Shown here: one piece after another, positions 1-7,719 of the stretch
How the letters are laid out: the number at the start of each line of letters is the position of its first letter
How positions within the stretch are numbered: the first letter of the stretch is position 1
Origin: Xanthomonas arboricola pv. guizotiae
Lineage (GTDB): Bacteria > Pseudomonadota > Gammaproteobacteria > Xanthomonadales > Xanthomonadaceae
Direction of reading: 5' to 3'
Length of the DNA: 64,000 nucleotides
Assembly (NCBI RefSeq): GCF_002940205.1
Contig: NZ_MDSK01000016.1
Coordinates: 41,120-105,119, forward strand
Translations under genes and position numbers: made by a program
Notes under the pieces: generated by a model
Told to the model about the DNA's origin: nothing
Databases searched by the model: none
The model's input: only the letters and a program-made list of their open reading frames with translations

Positions 1-573
1 ACCGTCTGGGGCAGCGGCATCAACGGCAAGATTCCCGCCGAGCGAAATACCTTCAGCACGCTCGATGTGCGTGCAGTACGTGGTCCGAAGACGCGTCAAT
101 TCCTGCTTGATCGCGGGATCGCGGTGCCGGAGGTCTATGGCGACCCGGGTCTGCTGACACCGATGTTCTTCCCCGCCGATGCGCTGGGAACGGCGAACAA
201 GCGCCCCTTCGCCATCGTTCCGCATTTCAACGAGCCGGTGGAGAAGTACAGCGCGTACGCGGATCACCTGGTGTTTCCCAACGTCAAGCCGGCGACGTTC
301 ATGAGTGCGTTGCTGGGCGCCGAGCTGGTGATCAGCAGTTCGCTGCACGGGCTGATTCTTGCCGAAGCCTACGGGATTCCGGCGGTGTACCTGGATTGGG
401 GCAACGGCGAGGATCGGTTCAAGTACGACGACTACTACAACGGCACCGGACGCATGCAGTGGCACTCGGGCAACAGCGTGGAAGAGTGCCTGCAACTCGG
501 CGGTAACGGCGATTTCGACCTGGGAAAGCTGCAGGCCGGGCTGCTGGCCGCGTTTCCTTACGACCTTTGGTGA
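1..573 (+). CDS. gumL: GumL, xanthan pyruvyl transferase (5' truncated by window edge)
   Basis: This is the C-terminal part of a polysaccharide pyruvyl transferase, open in frame from the first base, so the start lies outside the window; about 190 residues are visible against a usual length near 264. The family adds a pyruvate ketal from phosphoenolpyruvate to the terminal mannose of the xanthan side chain. Visible family features are the SSLHGLILAEAYGIPAV stretch with its conserved SxHG motif and the following D-W-G-N. gumM starts just after its stop, as expected for the gum operon. The identification rests on this motif and on the neighbouring gumM and gumN; I am confident of it. Confidence 0.93.
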   Translation, partial: TVWGSGINGKIPAERNTFSTLDVRAVRGPKTRQFLLDRGIAVPEVYGDPGLLTPMFFPADALGTANKRPFAIVPHFNEPVEKYSAYADHLVFPNVKPATFMSALLGAELVISSSLHGLILAEAYGIPAVYLDWGNGEDRFKYDDYYNGTGRMQWHSGNSVEECLQLGGNGDFDLGKLQAGLLAAFPYDLW

Positions 574-577
574 TTCG

Positions 578-1372
578 ATGATGCAGGGCCGGCACGTGGA
601 TACGCAGACGACCGCTGCCACCAATGCGGCGACGCCGCAGGGCGTGGTGATTCCACTCGGTGGATTTCCGGTGCTCTCCACTACGCAGGAAGCGTTTGCA
701 CTGGAGTTGTTTCACGCATTGGCCGCCCGGCAACCACGCCGGGTATTTTTTGCCAACACCAATTTCATCGTGCAATGCCAGGCACTGCGGCTGCGGATGC
801 GCGAGCCCAGCGTGCGCATTGTCAACGACGGCATCGGCATGGATCTGGCAGCACGCCTGATCCATGGCCGGCGCTTTGCCGGCAACCTCAATGGCACCGA
901 TCTGATTCCGTATCTGTGCCGCGAGGCCGCGCAGCCGCTCAAGTTCTTCCTGCTCGGCGGTCGCCCGGGCGTGGGCAAGACCGCTGCCGCGACCTTGAGT
1001 GGAACCCTGGGCCAGCAGGTGGTCGGCATGTGCGACGGCTACGGCGAGTTTGCCGCCGCCGGCGAAGGCCTGGCCGAGCGCATCAATCGCTCTGGCGCCG
1101 ATGTGCTGCTGGTGGCCTTCGGCAACCCGCTGCAGGAGCGCTGGATCCTGGATCACAGCCATGCCTTGGACGTGCCCTTGGCGTTCGGGGTCGGCGCGTT
1201 GCTGGATTTCCTGTCCGGCACCGCCAAGCGTGCGCCGGACTGGGTGCGGCGCCTGCATATGGAATGGATGTACCGGCTGCTCAACGAGCCGCGTCGTCTG
1301 CTCAAGCGCTACAGCTGGGATCTGCTGGTGTTCTTCCGCACCTGCCTGCGTGCGGGCAAGCACCTGCCGTGA
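578..1372 (+). CDS. gumM: GumM, xanthan glucuronic-side-chain/backbone glycosyltransferase of the WecG/TagA/CpsF family
   Basis: GumM is a membrane-associated GT26 (WecG/TagA/CpsF) glycosyltransferase. In xanthan synthesis it adds the second glucose to polyprenol-pyrophosphoryl-glucose, building the cellobiose backbone unit. The family signatures are visible: FFANTNFIV near the N-terminus, NDGIGMDLAARL, FFLLGGRPGVGKTAA, VLLVAFGNPLQERWI and the C-terminal MEWMYRLLNEPRRLLKRY basic tail that attaches to the membrane. Length is about 264 residues, normal for the family. Two adjacent ATG codons (578 and 581) are possible starts. It follows gumL by 4 bases, consistent with the same transcript. Confidence 0.93.
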   Translation: MMQGRHVDTQTTAATNAATPQGVVIPLGGFPVLSTTQEAFALELFHALAARQPRRVFFANTNFIVQCQALRLRMREPSVRIVNDGIGMDLAARLIHGRRFAGNLNGTDLIPYLCREAAQPLKFFLLGGRPGVGKTAAATLSGTLGQQVVGMCDGYGEFAAAGEGLAERINRSGADVLLVAFGNPLQERWILDHSHALDVPLAFGVGALLDFLSGTAKRAPDWVRRLHMEWMYRLLNEPRRLLKRYSWDLLVFFRTCLRAGKHLP

Positions 1373-1407
1373 TGCATGCGCGGCGTTGGCTGGCTTAGCA
1401 TGTAGGC

Positions 1408-1869
1408 ATGCATCCGACCGCCGCCAACCTGATCCGTTCGCTCGAACTCGCTCCGCATCCGGAGGGCGGGCATTTCCGTCGCGTGTATGCGTCTGCGCGC
1501 CAGGTCACAGAGGGCGGCCAGCCGCGCCCGGCGCTGACCGCCATCCGCTTCCTGCTCGCTGCCGGCGAATCCAGCGCCTGGCATCGCGTCGATGCGGAAG
1601 AAAGCTGGCATTGGCAACAGGGCGATGCGCTGGAGCTGTCGATCTACGACGAGGCCAGCGGACAGCTGCAACGCCTGATCCTGGATGCCGCCGAGCGCGG
1701 CGAGCCGATGCACGTGGTGCCGGCAGGGTGCTGGCAGGCGGCGCGGTCGCTGGGCGATTTCACCCTGGTGGGCTGCACGGTTTCGCCGGGATTCGTCTGG
1801 GAAGGATTCGCGCTGCTCGACGGCGGCTCGTCGCTGGCCGCGCACCTGGCCAGCCTGGATCCACGCTGA
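1408..1869 (+). CDS. Cupin-fold protein of the DUF985 family
   Basis: A 153-residue single-domain protein with the DUF985 cupin pattern: LELAPHPEGGHFRRVY at the N-terminus, AIRFLLAAGESSAWHRV with the cupin histidine, SWHWQQGDALEL, and a C-terminal VSPGFVWEGFALL. Members of this family adopt a small beta-barrel; some relatives have been described as sugar-epimerase-like or metal-binding, but the biochemical role is not settled. It sits 35 bases after gumM and before gumN, so it is probably cotranscribed with one of them. There is no signal peptide, so it should be cytoplasmic. Family assignment is good; function unknown. Confidence 0.85.
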   Translation: MHPTAANLIRSLELAPHPEGGHFRRVYASARQVTEGGQPRPALTAIRFLLAAGESSAWHRVDAEESWHWQQGDALELSIYDEASGQLQRLILDAAERGEPMHVVPAGCWQAARSLGDFTLVGCTVSPGFVWEGFALLDGGSSLAAHLASLDPR

Positions 1870-1961
1870 GCCATCGGCGGCTGCGGCGGCGAACGTTTCC
1901 CTAACGCGGCCATGGCCGGCTTGGCGTAGTGTCCGCGTTCTCACACAGGGGGCGAGACGTG

Positions 1962-2981
1962 ATGCGAGGCCAGCGGGCGGGGTGGGGCGTGGGAATGATG
2001 TTGGTGTCGTTGCTGGCGTCGGCCAGCGATGGCACGCCGCCGCCGCCGGCCGCGCCATCGCCGCCGGCCGTGGTCGATCTGGAAGCGATGGTGGTGCGCG
2101 GGGTGCAACCCGGCCCGGGCCTGTGGAAGGTCAGCAAGGGCGATCATGTGCTGTGGATCCTGGGCACCGTGTCGCCGCTGCCGAAGCGGCTGCAGTGGCA
2201 GTCGGCCGAGGTGGAAACGATCATCGGCCAGTCGCAGCAGGTGCTGATGGCGCCGACCGTCCAGATCGATGCGGACATGGGGTTCTTCGGCAAACTGACC
2301 CTGCTGCCCTCGGCGATGAAGGCGATGAAGAACGAGGACGGCCGCGAGTTGCGCGCGCTGCTGCCGGCTGATCTGTATGCGCGCTGGTCGGTTGCCAAGG
2401 CCCGCTATCTCGGCAGCGACCGAGGGGTGGAGCGCAAGCGTCCGATGCTTGCCGCCGGTGAGTTGTATCAGGCGACGATCAAGCGCTCCGGCCTGGCGCG
2501 CTCGCCGGTGATCTGGTCGGTGGTGGAGCGTGCCGCCAAGCGCGCCGGGATCAAGCCGACGCCCACCGCGCTGGATTACAAGATCGCCGACCCGCGCCAG
2601 GCCATCAAGGAGTTCCGCGCCGGCGGCATGGACGATACCGCGTGCTTCCGCAGCATCCTGGTTACCGTCGAGCGCGACCTGCCCACGATGGTCGAGCGCG
2701 CCAACGCCTGGTCGGTGGGCGACATCGAGGCATTGCGCCAGTTGCCACGCGAGGATCCGCAGGCCGCCTGCATGAGTGCCATGGCCAGTTCCGGCGCCGC
2801 CAGGAAGCGCGGCATCGACGATCTGGAACGGCGCATGCGCGAGCACTGGTTGAGCATCGCCACCACCGCGCTGCAACGCAATCGCAGCACCTTCGCGGTG
2901 CTGCCGATCAGCCGGCTGACCGCAGCCGATGGCTATCTGGTGCGGTTGCAGGCGCTGGGATACGTGGTGGAAGCGCCTTGA
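1962..2981 (+). CDS. gumN: GumN, TraB/GumN-family secreted protein
   Basis: This is the TraB/GumN family protein for which the family is partly named. It starts with a hydrophobic signal peptide (MRGQRAGWGVGMMLVSLLASAS), then a proline/alanine linker, then the family core beginning LWKVSKGDHVLWILGTVSPLP, where the strand plus GT motif is typical. I chose ATG 1962 because it places the signal peptide at the terminus and follows a run of G (CAGGGGGCGAG); an upstream ATG at 1929 is the alternative. The TraB fold is distantly related to Tiki-type proteases, which need two GX2H motifs; I do not see an obvious intact pair here (GTVS replaces GTxH), so it may not be catalytic. It is not known to be essential for xanthan. 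A strong hairpin follows. Confidence 0.88.
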   Translation: MRGQRAGWGVGMMLVSLLASASDGTPPPPAAPSPPAVVDLEAMVVRGVQPGPGLWKVSKGDHVLWILGTVSPLPKRLQWQSAEVETIIGQSQQVLMAPTVQIDADMGFFGKLTLLPSAMKAMKNEDGRELRALLPADLYARWSVAKARYLGSDRGVERKRPMLAAGELYQATIKRSGLARSPVIWSVVERAAKRAGIKPTPTALDYKIADPRQAIKEFRAGGMDDTACFRSILVTVERDLPTMVERANAWSVGDIEALRQLPREDPQAACMSAMASSGAARKRGIDDLERRMREHWLSIATTALQRNRSTFAVLPISRLTAADGYLVRLQALGYVVEAP

Positions 2982-3021
2982 CACGTCGGCACGACTGGCC
3001 GGCGGTTGTGGTCTGGAACGA

Positions 3022-3053
3022 GACGGCGATCGACTGACCGATCGCCGTCCTTG
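3022..3053 (+). terminator. Terminator-like hairpin after gumN
   Basis: A perfect 11-bp stem, GACGGCGATCG paired with CGATCGCCGTC around a 6-base loop, followed by CTTG. It lies 40 bases after the gumN stop and before gumO. The T-tract is weak, so termination may be partial, but it separates gumN from the overlapping gumO run. Confidence 0.5.
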
Positions 3054-3116
3054 CAGGCAGGCGATGCGCATTGCGCGCTCCGGCGATCGATCGGCTCGGC
3101 CTACGCCAGCCACGGT

Positions 3117-4148
3117 ATGCTGCGCGCCTTGTCCAACGAGACCTCCGTGTTGAACGCATTGCCGCTGCGCATTCTGGGCACCGGGCGCCATGTCCCCGCC
3201 ACGGAGGTGACCTCGCAACAGCTGGATCAACGCTGGCAGCTGCCGGCAGGCACCACCTTCGCGCGCTCGGGAGTGGCCACGCGCCATTACGTGGGCGAGG
3301 GCGAGACGGCCTCGTCGATGGGTGCGGCGGCGGCGGCCCAGGCGCTGGCAAGCGCGGGCATCGACCCCGGTCAGATCGATTGCCTGATCTCGGCCTGCAG
3401 CGTCATGGAGCAGCCGATTCCCTGCCAGGCGGTGCTGATCCAGCGCGCGCTCGGGCTGGGCGATTCGGGCATTCCGGCCTTCGACGTCAATGCGACCTGC
3501 CTGAGCTTTCTGGTGGCGCTGGACCTGGCCGCGAATGCGCTGGCGCTCGGGCGCTACCGCTGCGTGTTGATCGTTTCCAGCGAGGTGGCGTCGGGCGGGC
3601 TGGATGCATCGACGCCGGCCACCGCCGGCTTGTTCGGCGATGGCGCGGCCGCGGTGGTGGTGGGGCGCAGCGCCGACGACGAGGGATCGGCACTGCTGTC
3701 CAGCCGCCTGTCCAGCTACGGCGACGGCGCGGAGCTGTGCTGCATCCGCGGCGGCGGCACCCGCTATCCGCGCGGCGAAGAACAGTCGCCCGAGGCCTTG
3801 CGCAGCTTCCGCATGGATGGGCGCGGCGCCTACCGGTTCGCGGCACGCCATCTGCCTGCATTCTGGGAACGACTGCTGGGCGAGGCCGGCACCACCACGG
3901 CAGCGTTGCGCTGCCTGGTGCCGCACCAGGCCTCCGGTGGCGGTCTGGATCATGTGGTGCAGGCGCTGGGGCTGCGACCCGATCAGGTGATTCGCATCCT
4001 GCAAACCACCGGCAACCAGGTCGCCGCCTCGCTGCCGCATGCCCTGCATCACGCCCGGATCGAACAACGCGTGCAGCGTGGCGATCTGGTTGCGCTGCTC
4101 GGCACCGGTGCCGGGCTGGCGATCGGCGGCATGGTGTTGCGGTACTAG
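3117..4148 (+). CDS. gumO: GumO, 3-oxoacyl-ACP synthase III-like thiolase-fold enzyme
   Basis: A KAS III / thiolase-superfamily condensing enzyme of about 343 residues. The full Cys-His-Asn triad is present: the nucleophile in VNATCLSFL (about C128), the histidine in LVPHQAS, and the asparagine in QTTGNQVAAS. FGDGAAAVVVG is the usual glycine-rich motif. Such enzymes carry out decarboxylative or head-to-head Claisen condensation of acyl thioesters. The start is uncertain: ATG 3117 is used here, but a GTG at 3147 nearer the conserved core (LPLRILGTGRHVP) is also plausible. It is the first gene of a run of six overlapping or nearly touching genes with an MBL hydrolase, an SDR and two glycosyltransferases. 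That points to synthesis of a modified lipid rather than xanthan itself (inference). Confidence 0.87.
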   Translation: MLRALSNETSVLNALPLRILGTGRHVPATEVTSQQLDQRWQLPAGTTFARSGVATRHYVGEGETASSMGAAAAAQALASAGIDPGQIDCLISACSVMEQPIPCQAVLIQRALGLGDSGIPAFDVNATCLSFLVALDLAANALALGRYRCVLIVSSEVASGGLDASTPATAGLFGDGAAAVVVGRSADDEGSALLSSRLSSYGDGAELCCIRGGGTRYPRGEEQSPEALRSFRMDGRGAYRFAARHLPAFWERLLGEAGTTTAALRCLVPHQASGGGLDHVVQALGLRPDQVIRILQTTGNQVAASLPHALHHARIEQRVQRGDLVALLGTGAGLAIGGMVLRY

Positions 4149-4156
4149 GGCGTGGC

Positions 4157-5029
4157 ATGTTCCGACCAGGTCGCGCCCTGATGCCGCCGCGCGTGTCGAT
4201 CGAGTTGCTGCGCATCGGCCATTGCCGCCACTGCGAGCGCATGGTGCGTGCGGATGGCCACTGGCATGCCGTGGAGTTCCCTGCGTTGAGCGTGCTGATC
4301 CGGCATCCGCAGCGCGGCGCGCTGTTGTACGACACCGGGTATGCCGAGCATTTTTTCCGCGCGACCGATCCCTGGCCCGAGCGCCTGTATCGCTGGACCA
4401 CGCCGGTGCGCCTGCCCGCGCACGAAACGTTGGGCGCACAGCTGGCACGCCGCGGCGTGCAGCTGGAGGAGATCGCCTGGTGCCTGATTTCGCACTTCCA
4501 TGCCGACCATGTCGGTGGCCTGCGCGATCTGCCCAACGCGCGCTTCCTGTGCCTGCGCGCCGACTATCAACAACTGCGCGGTTGTTCGCGCATCGGCGGC
4601 CTGCGGCGTGCCTTGTTGCCGCAGCTGCTCCCGGAGGATTTCGATCGCCGCCTGCAGTTTGCCGAGCAGGCGCCGTTGCGTGCGCTGACCGGCGCCTGGC
4701 GCGGCCTGGGCGCGGCCTACGATCTGTTCGCAGACGGCAGCGTGCTGGCCGTGCCGTTGCCCGGACACGTGCCCGGGCAGATGGGCCTGTGGTTGCGCGA
4801 TCAACGCGACCGCGAGGTGTTGCTGTGCGCCGACGCGGTGTGGTCGTCGGCGACCTGGTCTGCGCTGCAGTGGCCTGCCTGGCCCACACGTCTATTGATG
4901 CACGATTGGCGCGCGTTCCGGCGCACCGTGCAGCAGCTGCACGCGCTGTCGCATGCGCACCCGGAGTTGGCCATCCTGCCGTCGCACTGCCAACCCAGTC
5001 TTGACCGTTATCAACCGGAGTGGCGATGA
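4157..5029 (+). CDS. gumP: GumP, metallo-beta-lactamase-fold hydrolase
   Basis: A metallo-beta-lactamase superfamily hydrolase of about 290 residues. The metal-binding motif HxHxDH is intact in CLISHFHADHVGGLRD, a later ligand histidine is in LPGHVPGQMGLWL, the bridging aspartate is likely in LLCADAVW, and a final His in ILPSHCQPS. The N-terminal half resembles the quorum-quenching lactonase / glyoxalase-like branch (FPALSVLIRHPQRGALLYDTGY), so a lactone or thioester is a plausible substrate, but the true one is unknown. Starts at ATG 4157, preceded by AGGG, or at ATG 4181. Its stop overlaps the start of the next gene, so the two are translationally coupled. Confidence 0.87.
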   Translation: MFRPGRALMPPRVSIELLRIGHCRHCERMVRADGHWHAVEFPALSVLIRHPQRGALLYDTGYAEHFFRATDPWPERLYRWTTPVRLPAHETLGAQLARRGVQLEEIAWCLISHFHADHVGGLRDLPNARFLCLRADYQQLRGCSRIGGLRRALLPQLLPEDFDRRLQFAEQAPLRALTGAWRGLGAAYDLFADGSVLAVPLPGHVPGQMGLWLRDQRDREVLLCADAVWSSATWSALQWPAWPTRLLMHDWRAFRRTVQQLHALSHAHPELAILPSHCQPSLDRYQPEWR

Positions 5030-5985
5030 GCCTGCGTATTCTCGTGACCGGTGCATCCGGCTTTGTCGGTGGCTCCTTCCTGCGACGTTTCCAGGGGCAG
5101 CCGGGCGTGGAGATCCACGGCATCGGTCGTCGCGCCAGCGATCTGCCCAACTACCATCGCATCGATCTGAGCCAGCCGTTCTCGTTGCAGTGGCAGCCGG
5201 ATGTGGTGATCCACGCTGCGGCATTGGCCTCGCCGTGGGGCACGCGCGCGCAGTTCCAGCGGCACAACGTCCAGGCCACCGCCAACCTCATCGACTTCTG
5301 CAAGCGCCATGGCTGCCCGCGTCTGCTGTATGTCTCGTCCAGTTCGGTGTTCTATCGCGAGGAGCATCAATACGAGCTCAGCGAGCACAGCCCGATCGGG
5401 CCGACGTTCGTCAACACCTACGCGCAGACCAAATACCTTGGCGAAACGCTGCTGGAGCAGTATCCGGGCGACAAATCCGTGCTGCGCCCGCGTGCGGTGT
5501 TCGGGCCGGGAGACACGGTGCTGTTCCCGCGCGTGATCGCCGCTGCGCGCAAGGGGGCGCTGCCACGCTTCGTCGGCCAGACGCAGCCGGTGATCGGCGA
5601 CCTGATCTACATCGATACGCTGTGCGATTACCTCTATCGCGCTGCGACCGCGCCGCAGTTGCAGCCGGCCTACAACCTCACCAATGCGCAGCCGGTGGAT
5701 CTGCAGCAGTTGCTGTTGGACCTGCTCACGCGCCTGCAGCTGCCGCTGCCGCAACGCGAGGTGCGCATCGCTACCGCACTGCGCATGGCCAGCGTGGTGG
5801 AAGCGGCGTATCGCGTGCTGCGCCTGCGCGGCGAGCCGCCGATCACGCGCTTCGGCGTGGGTGCGTTCGCCTATTCCAAGACCTTCGACCCACGACGCAC
5901 GCTCGCCGATCTCGGGCCGCCCAGCGTCAGCCTGGAGCAGGGCATCGAGGCGTTCGTGGGTTGGCAGGCGGCGCAGTGGGCGTAG
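5026..5985 (+). CDS. NAD(P)-dependent epimerase/dehydratase (extended SDR)
   Basis: An extended short-chain dehydrogenase of 319 residues. The nucleotide-binding glycine motif is at the N-terminus (ILVTGASGFVGGSFL) and the catalytic Tyr-x3-Lys is in NTYAQTKYLGE, with the preceding Ser in VSSSSVFY. RAVFGPGDTVLFPRVI resembles the 3-beta-hydroxysteroid dehydrogenase / OleD / NSDHL-like branch, which acts on lipid-like 3-hydroxy or beta-keto substrates, more than nucleotide-sugar epimerases. ATG 5026 overlaps the gumP stop; a GTG two codons upstream is possible. Coupled to gumO (a condensing enzyme), it could reduce the gumO product (inference). Substrate not determinable here. Confidence 0.85.
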   Translation: MSLRILVTGASGFVGGSFLRRFQGQPGVEIHGIGRRASDLPNYHRIDLSQPFSLQWQPDVVIHAAALASPWGTRAQFQRHNVQATANLIDFCKRHGCPRLLYVSSSSVFYREEHQYELSEHSPIGPTFVNTYAQTKYLGETLLEQYPGDKSVLRPRAVFGPGDTVLFPRVIAAARKGALPRFVGQTQPVIGDLIYIDTLCDYLYRAATAPQLQPAYNLTNAQPVDLQQLLLDLLTRLQLPLPQREVRIATALRMASVVEAAYRVLRLRGEPPITRFGVGAFAYSKTFDPRRTLADLGPPSVSLEQGIEAFVGWQAAQWA

Positions 5986-7130
5986 TCGTTCCGATAGTGG
6001 CAGCCGCCTACCTGGCGGTGCTGATGGTCAAGACGGCTGCAGTGCTGTGGGTGCTGCGTGGTGCACGCGCACTGCCAGCGGGTGGCGCCACCGCAACCCA
6101 GGCCGAGGTGACGATCCTGCAGCCGGTGCTGGGGGGCGATGCGCATTTGCAGCAGGTGCTTGCGGCCAACCTGCAGGCGCTGCCGGCCGCCCAGTTTGTC
6201 TGGTTGCTGGATGCGGACGACATCCCGGGAAATAGCGTTGCCGACGCCTTGGTCGCGCTGCATCCGCATGCACGCATCCAGCGCATGCGGGTGCCGGCCG
6301 CGCCAGCCGGCATCAACCCCAAGGCCTGGAAGCTCGAGCACGCGCTGGCGCATGTGCGCGCGCCGATCAGCCTGGTCCTCGACGACGATGCACAGCTGAG
6401 CGCCAGCGCGCTCGCACGCCTGCTGCAGGATCTCACCGACGCCGATATGGTCACCGCGCTGCCGTACTACCAGGACAGCACCACGCTGCCAGGCCGGCTG
6501 TTGTCGCAGTTCGTCAACAACAATGCGGCGCTGACCTATCTGGGCTGGTTGCCGTTCGCCGCGCCGCTGACCATCAACGGCATGTGCTATGCCGCGCGTA
6601 CCGAGCAGCTGCGTGCCTGGGGCGGGTTTGCCGCGTTGCTGCAGCAGCTCACCGACGATCTGGCCGTTGCCACCCTGGTGCGTGAGCGCGGCGGGCGACT
6701 CCGCCAATCCGTCGCGCCGGTGGCGATGCGCACCGCGATGCCGGATCTGGCCAGCTACGCACGCCAGATGCATCGATGGATGCTGTTCGCATCGATCCTG
6801 CTGCGTCGGCAGAGCGTGGGCGTGCGCTCGGCGATCGGCGTGCTGCAGGGGCTGCCGCCGTTGCTGCTGCTGGCCTTGCTGGCCTGTGCCTGCGTGCAGG
6901 CGAGCTGGCCGGCGCTGGCCTGGGTGCTGGGCACCGTGCTGCTGCGTGCGCTGCTGCTGTGCCTGGTGCAATGGCGGGTGAGCGGTGCGGTTCGCCACCG
7001 TCCGCTGCTGTCGATCGTTGCGGAGTGCCTGCAGCCGCTGCATCTGCTGCATGCGGTGCTGGTGCGCACGATCCGCTGGCGCACCCGGCGTTATCGCGTG
7101 TTGCCGGATGGGCATTTTCGTGCGGACTGA
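5976..7130 (+). CDS. Membrane glycosyltransferase, ceramide-glucosyltransferase-like (GT21/GT2)
   Basis: A 384-residue integral membrane glycosyltransferase. An N-terminal membrane segment (VVVPIVAAAYLAVLMVKTAAVLWVL) is followed by a GT-A domain with VWLLDADDIPGNS, LVLDDDAQLS, LTDDLAVATLVRERGGRL and the processive-type QMHRWM (QxxRW) motif, then C-terminal hydrophobic helices (about 290-350). This combination is typical of ceramide glucosyltransferases and HpnI-like enzymes. The only suitable start is GTG 5976, overlapping the end of the epimerase gene. Together with gumO and the SDR this suggests glycosylation of a lipid anchor. Acceptor and donor are unknown. Confidence 0.82.
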   Translation: MGVVVPIVAAAYLAVLMVKTAAVLWVLRGARALPAGGATATQAEVTILQPVLGGDAHLQQVLAANLQALPAAQFVWLLDADDIPGNSVADALVALHPHARIQRMRVPAAPAGINPKAWKLEHALAHVRAPISLVLDDDAQLSASALARLLQDLTDADMVTALPYYQDSTTLPGRLLSQFVNNNAALTYLGWLPFAAPLTINGMCYAARTEQLRAWGGFAALLQQLTDDLAVATLVRERGGRLRQSVAPVAMRTAMPDLASYARQMHRWMLFASILLRRQSVGVRSAIGVLQGLPPLLLLALLACACVQASWPALAWVLGTVLLRALLLCLVQWRVSGAVRHRPLLSIVAECLQPLHLLHAVLVRTIRWRTRRYRVLPDGHFRAD

Positions 7131-7719
7131 CGGCGCCACCCTGCAAGTCGCCTTCCTCACCGGGCAAAGCGATCCGGAGAGTTGCGCATTGAGCAGGCAG
7201 CAACAGCATTTTCTGCAGCAGCTGCAAGGCCGGGGCCGGCGGCTGATCGACTGCAATTATCCGTATTGCCTCGATAGTCCACCGCACCGGCACATGCCGC
7301 TGTGGCGCGCCAGCGTGTCCAACGCGCGCCAGTATCTGGCCGCGCGCACCGCACGCGTTGCCGATGCGGATCGCTTGCGCGTGGCGGCGCTGCTGGAGCA
7401 GGCACCGACGACGGTACTGCTGGCCGGCAGTTGTGGCCTGCAGTTGCTGACGGCCTTACGGCTGCCGCAGGCGCTGCGCACGCGTCTTGCGGTGTTCGCC
7501 TATGGCCCGGTGTGCGATGCGCCTGCGGCGTTCGGGCAGTTGCGCGTCGTCCAGGGCCGCGGCGACTGGATCTCGCGCGCGCTGTTCGCCGGTGCGCCAG
7601 ATCTGACGCCTGCCTGCGGGCATCTGCACTATCTGCGCGATGCGACGGTGCTGGCCGAGTGCCAGGCCTTCATCGCGCGGGTCGAGCGGGCAGCGCAGGG
7701 AAGGGCACATGCGCATTGA
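7108..7719 (+). CDS. Unrecognised protein in the gumO operon
   Basis: A 203-residue cytoplasmic-looking protein with no family I recognise. It starts at ATG 7108, overlapping the glycosyltransferase stop, and its stop overlaps the start of the next gene, so it is translationally embedded in the operon. The segment TTVLLAGSCGLQLLTALRLP resembles an alpha/beta-hydrolase nucleophile elbow with Cys in place of Ser (G-S-C-G-L), followed by FAYGPVCD and later CGHLHYLRD. This could mark a Cys-His hydrolase or acyltransferase, but that reading rests on pattern only. No signal peptide or membrane segment seen. Confidence 0.7.
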   Translation: MGIFVRTDGATLQVAFLTGQSDPESCALSRQQQHFLQQLQGRGRRLIDCNYPYCLDSPPHRHMPLWRASVSNARQYLAARTARVADADRLRVAALLEQAPTTVLLAGSCGLQLLTALRLPQALRTRLAVFAYGPVCDAPAAFGQLRVVQGRGDWISRALFAGAPDLTPACGHLHYLRDATVLAECQAFIARVERAAQGRAHAH

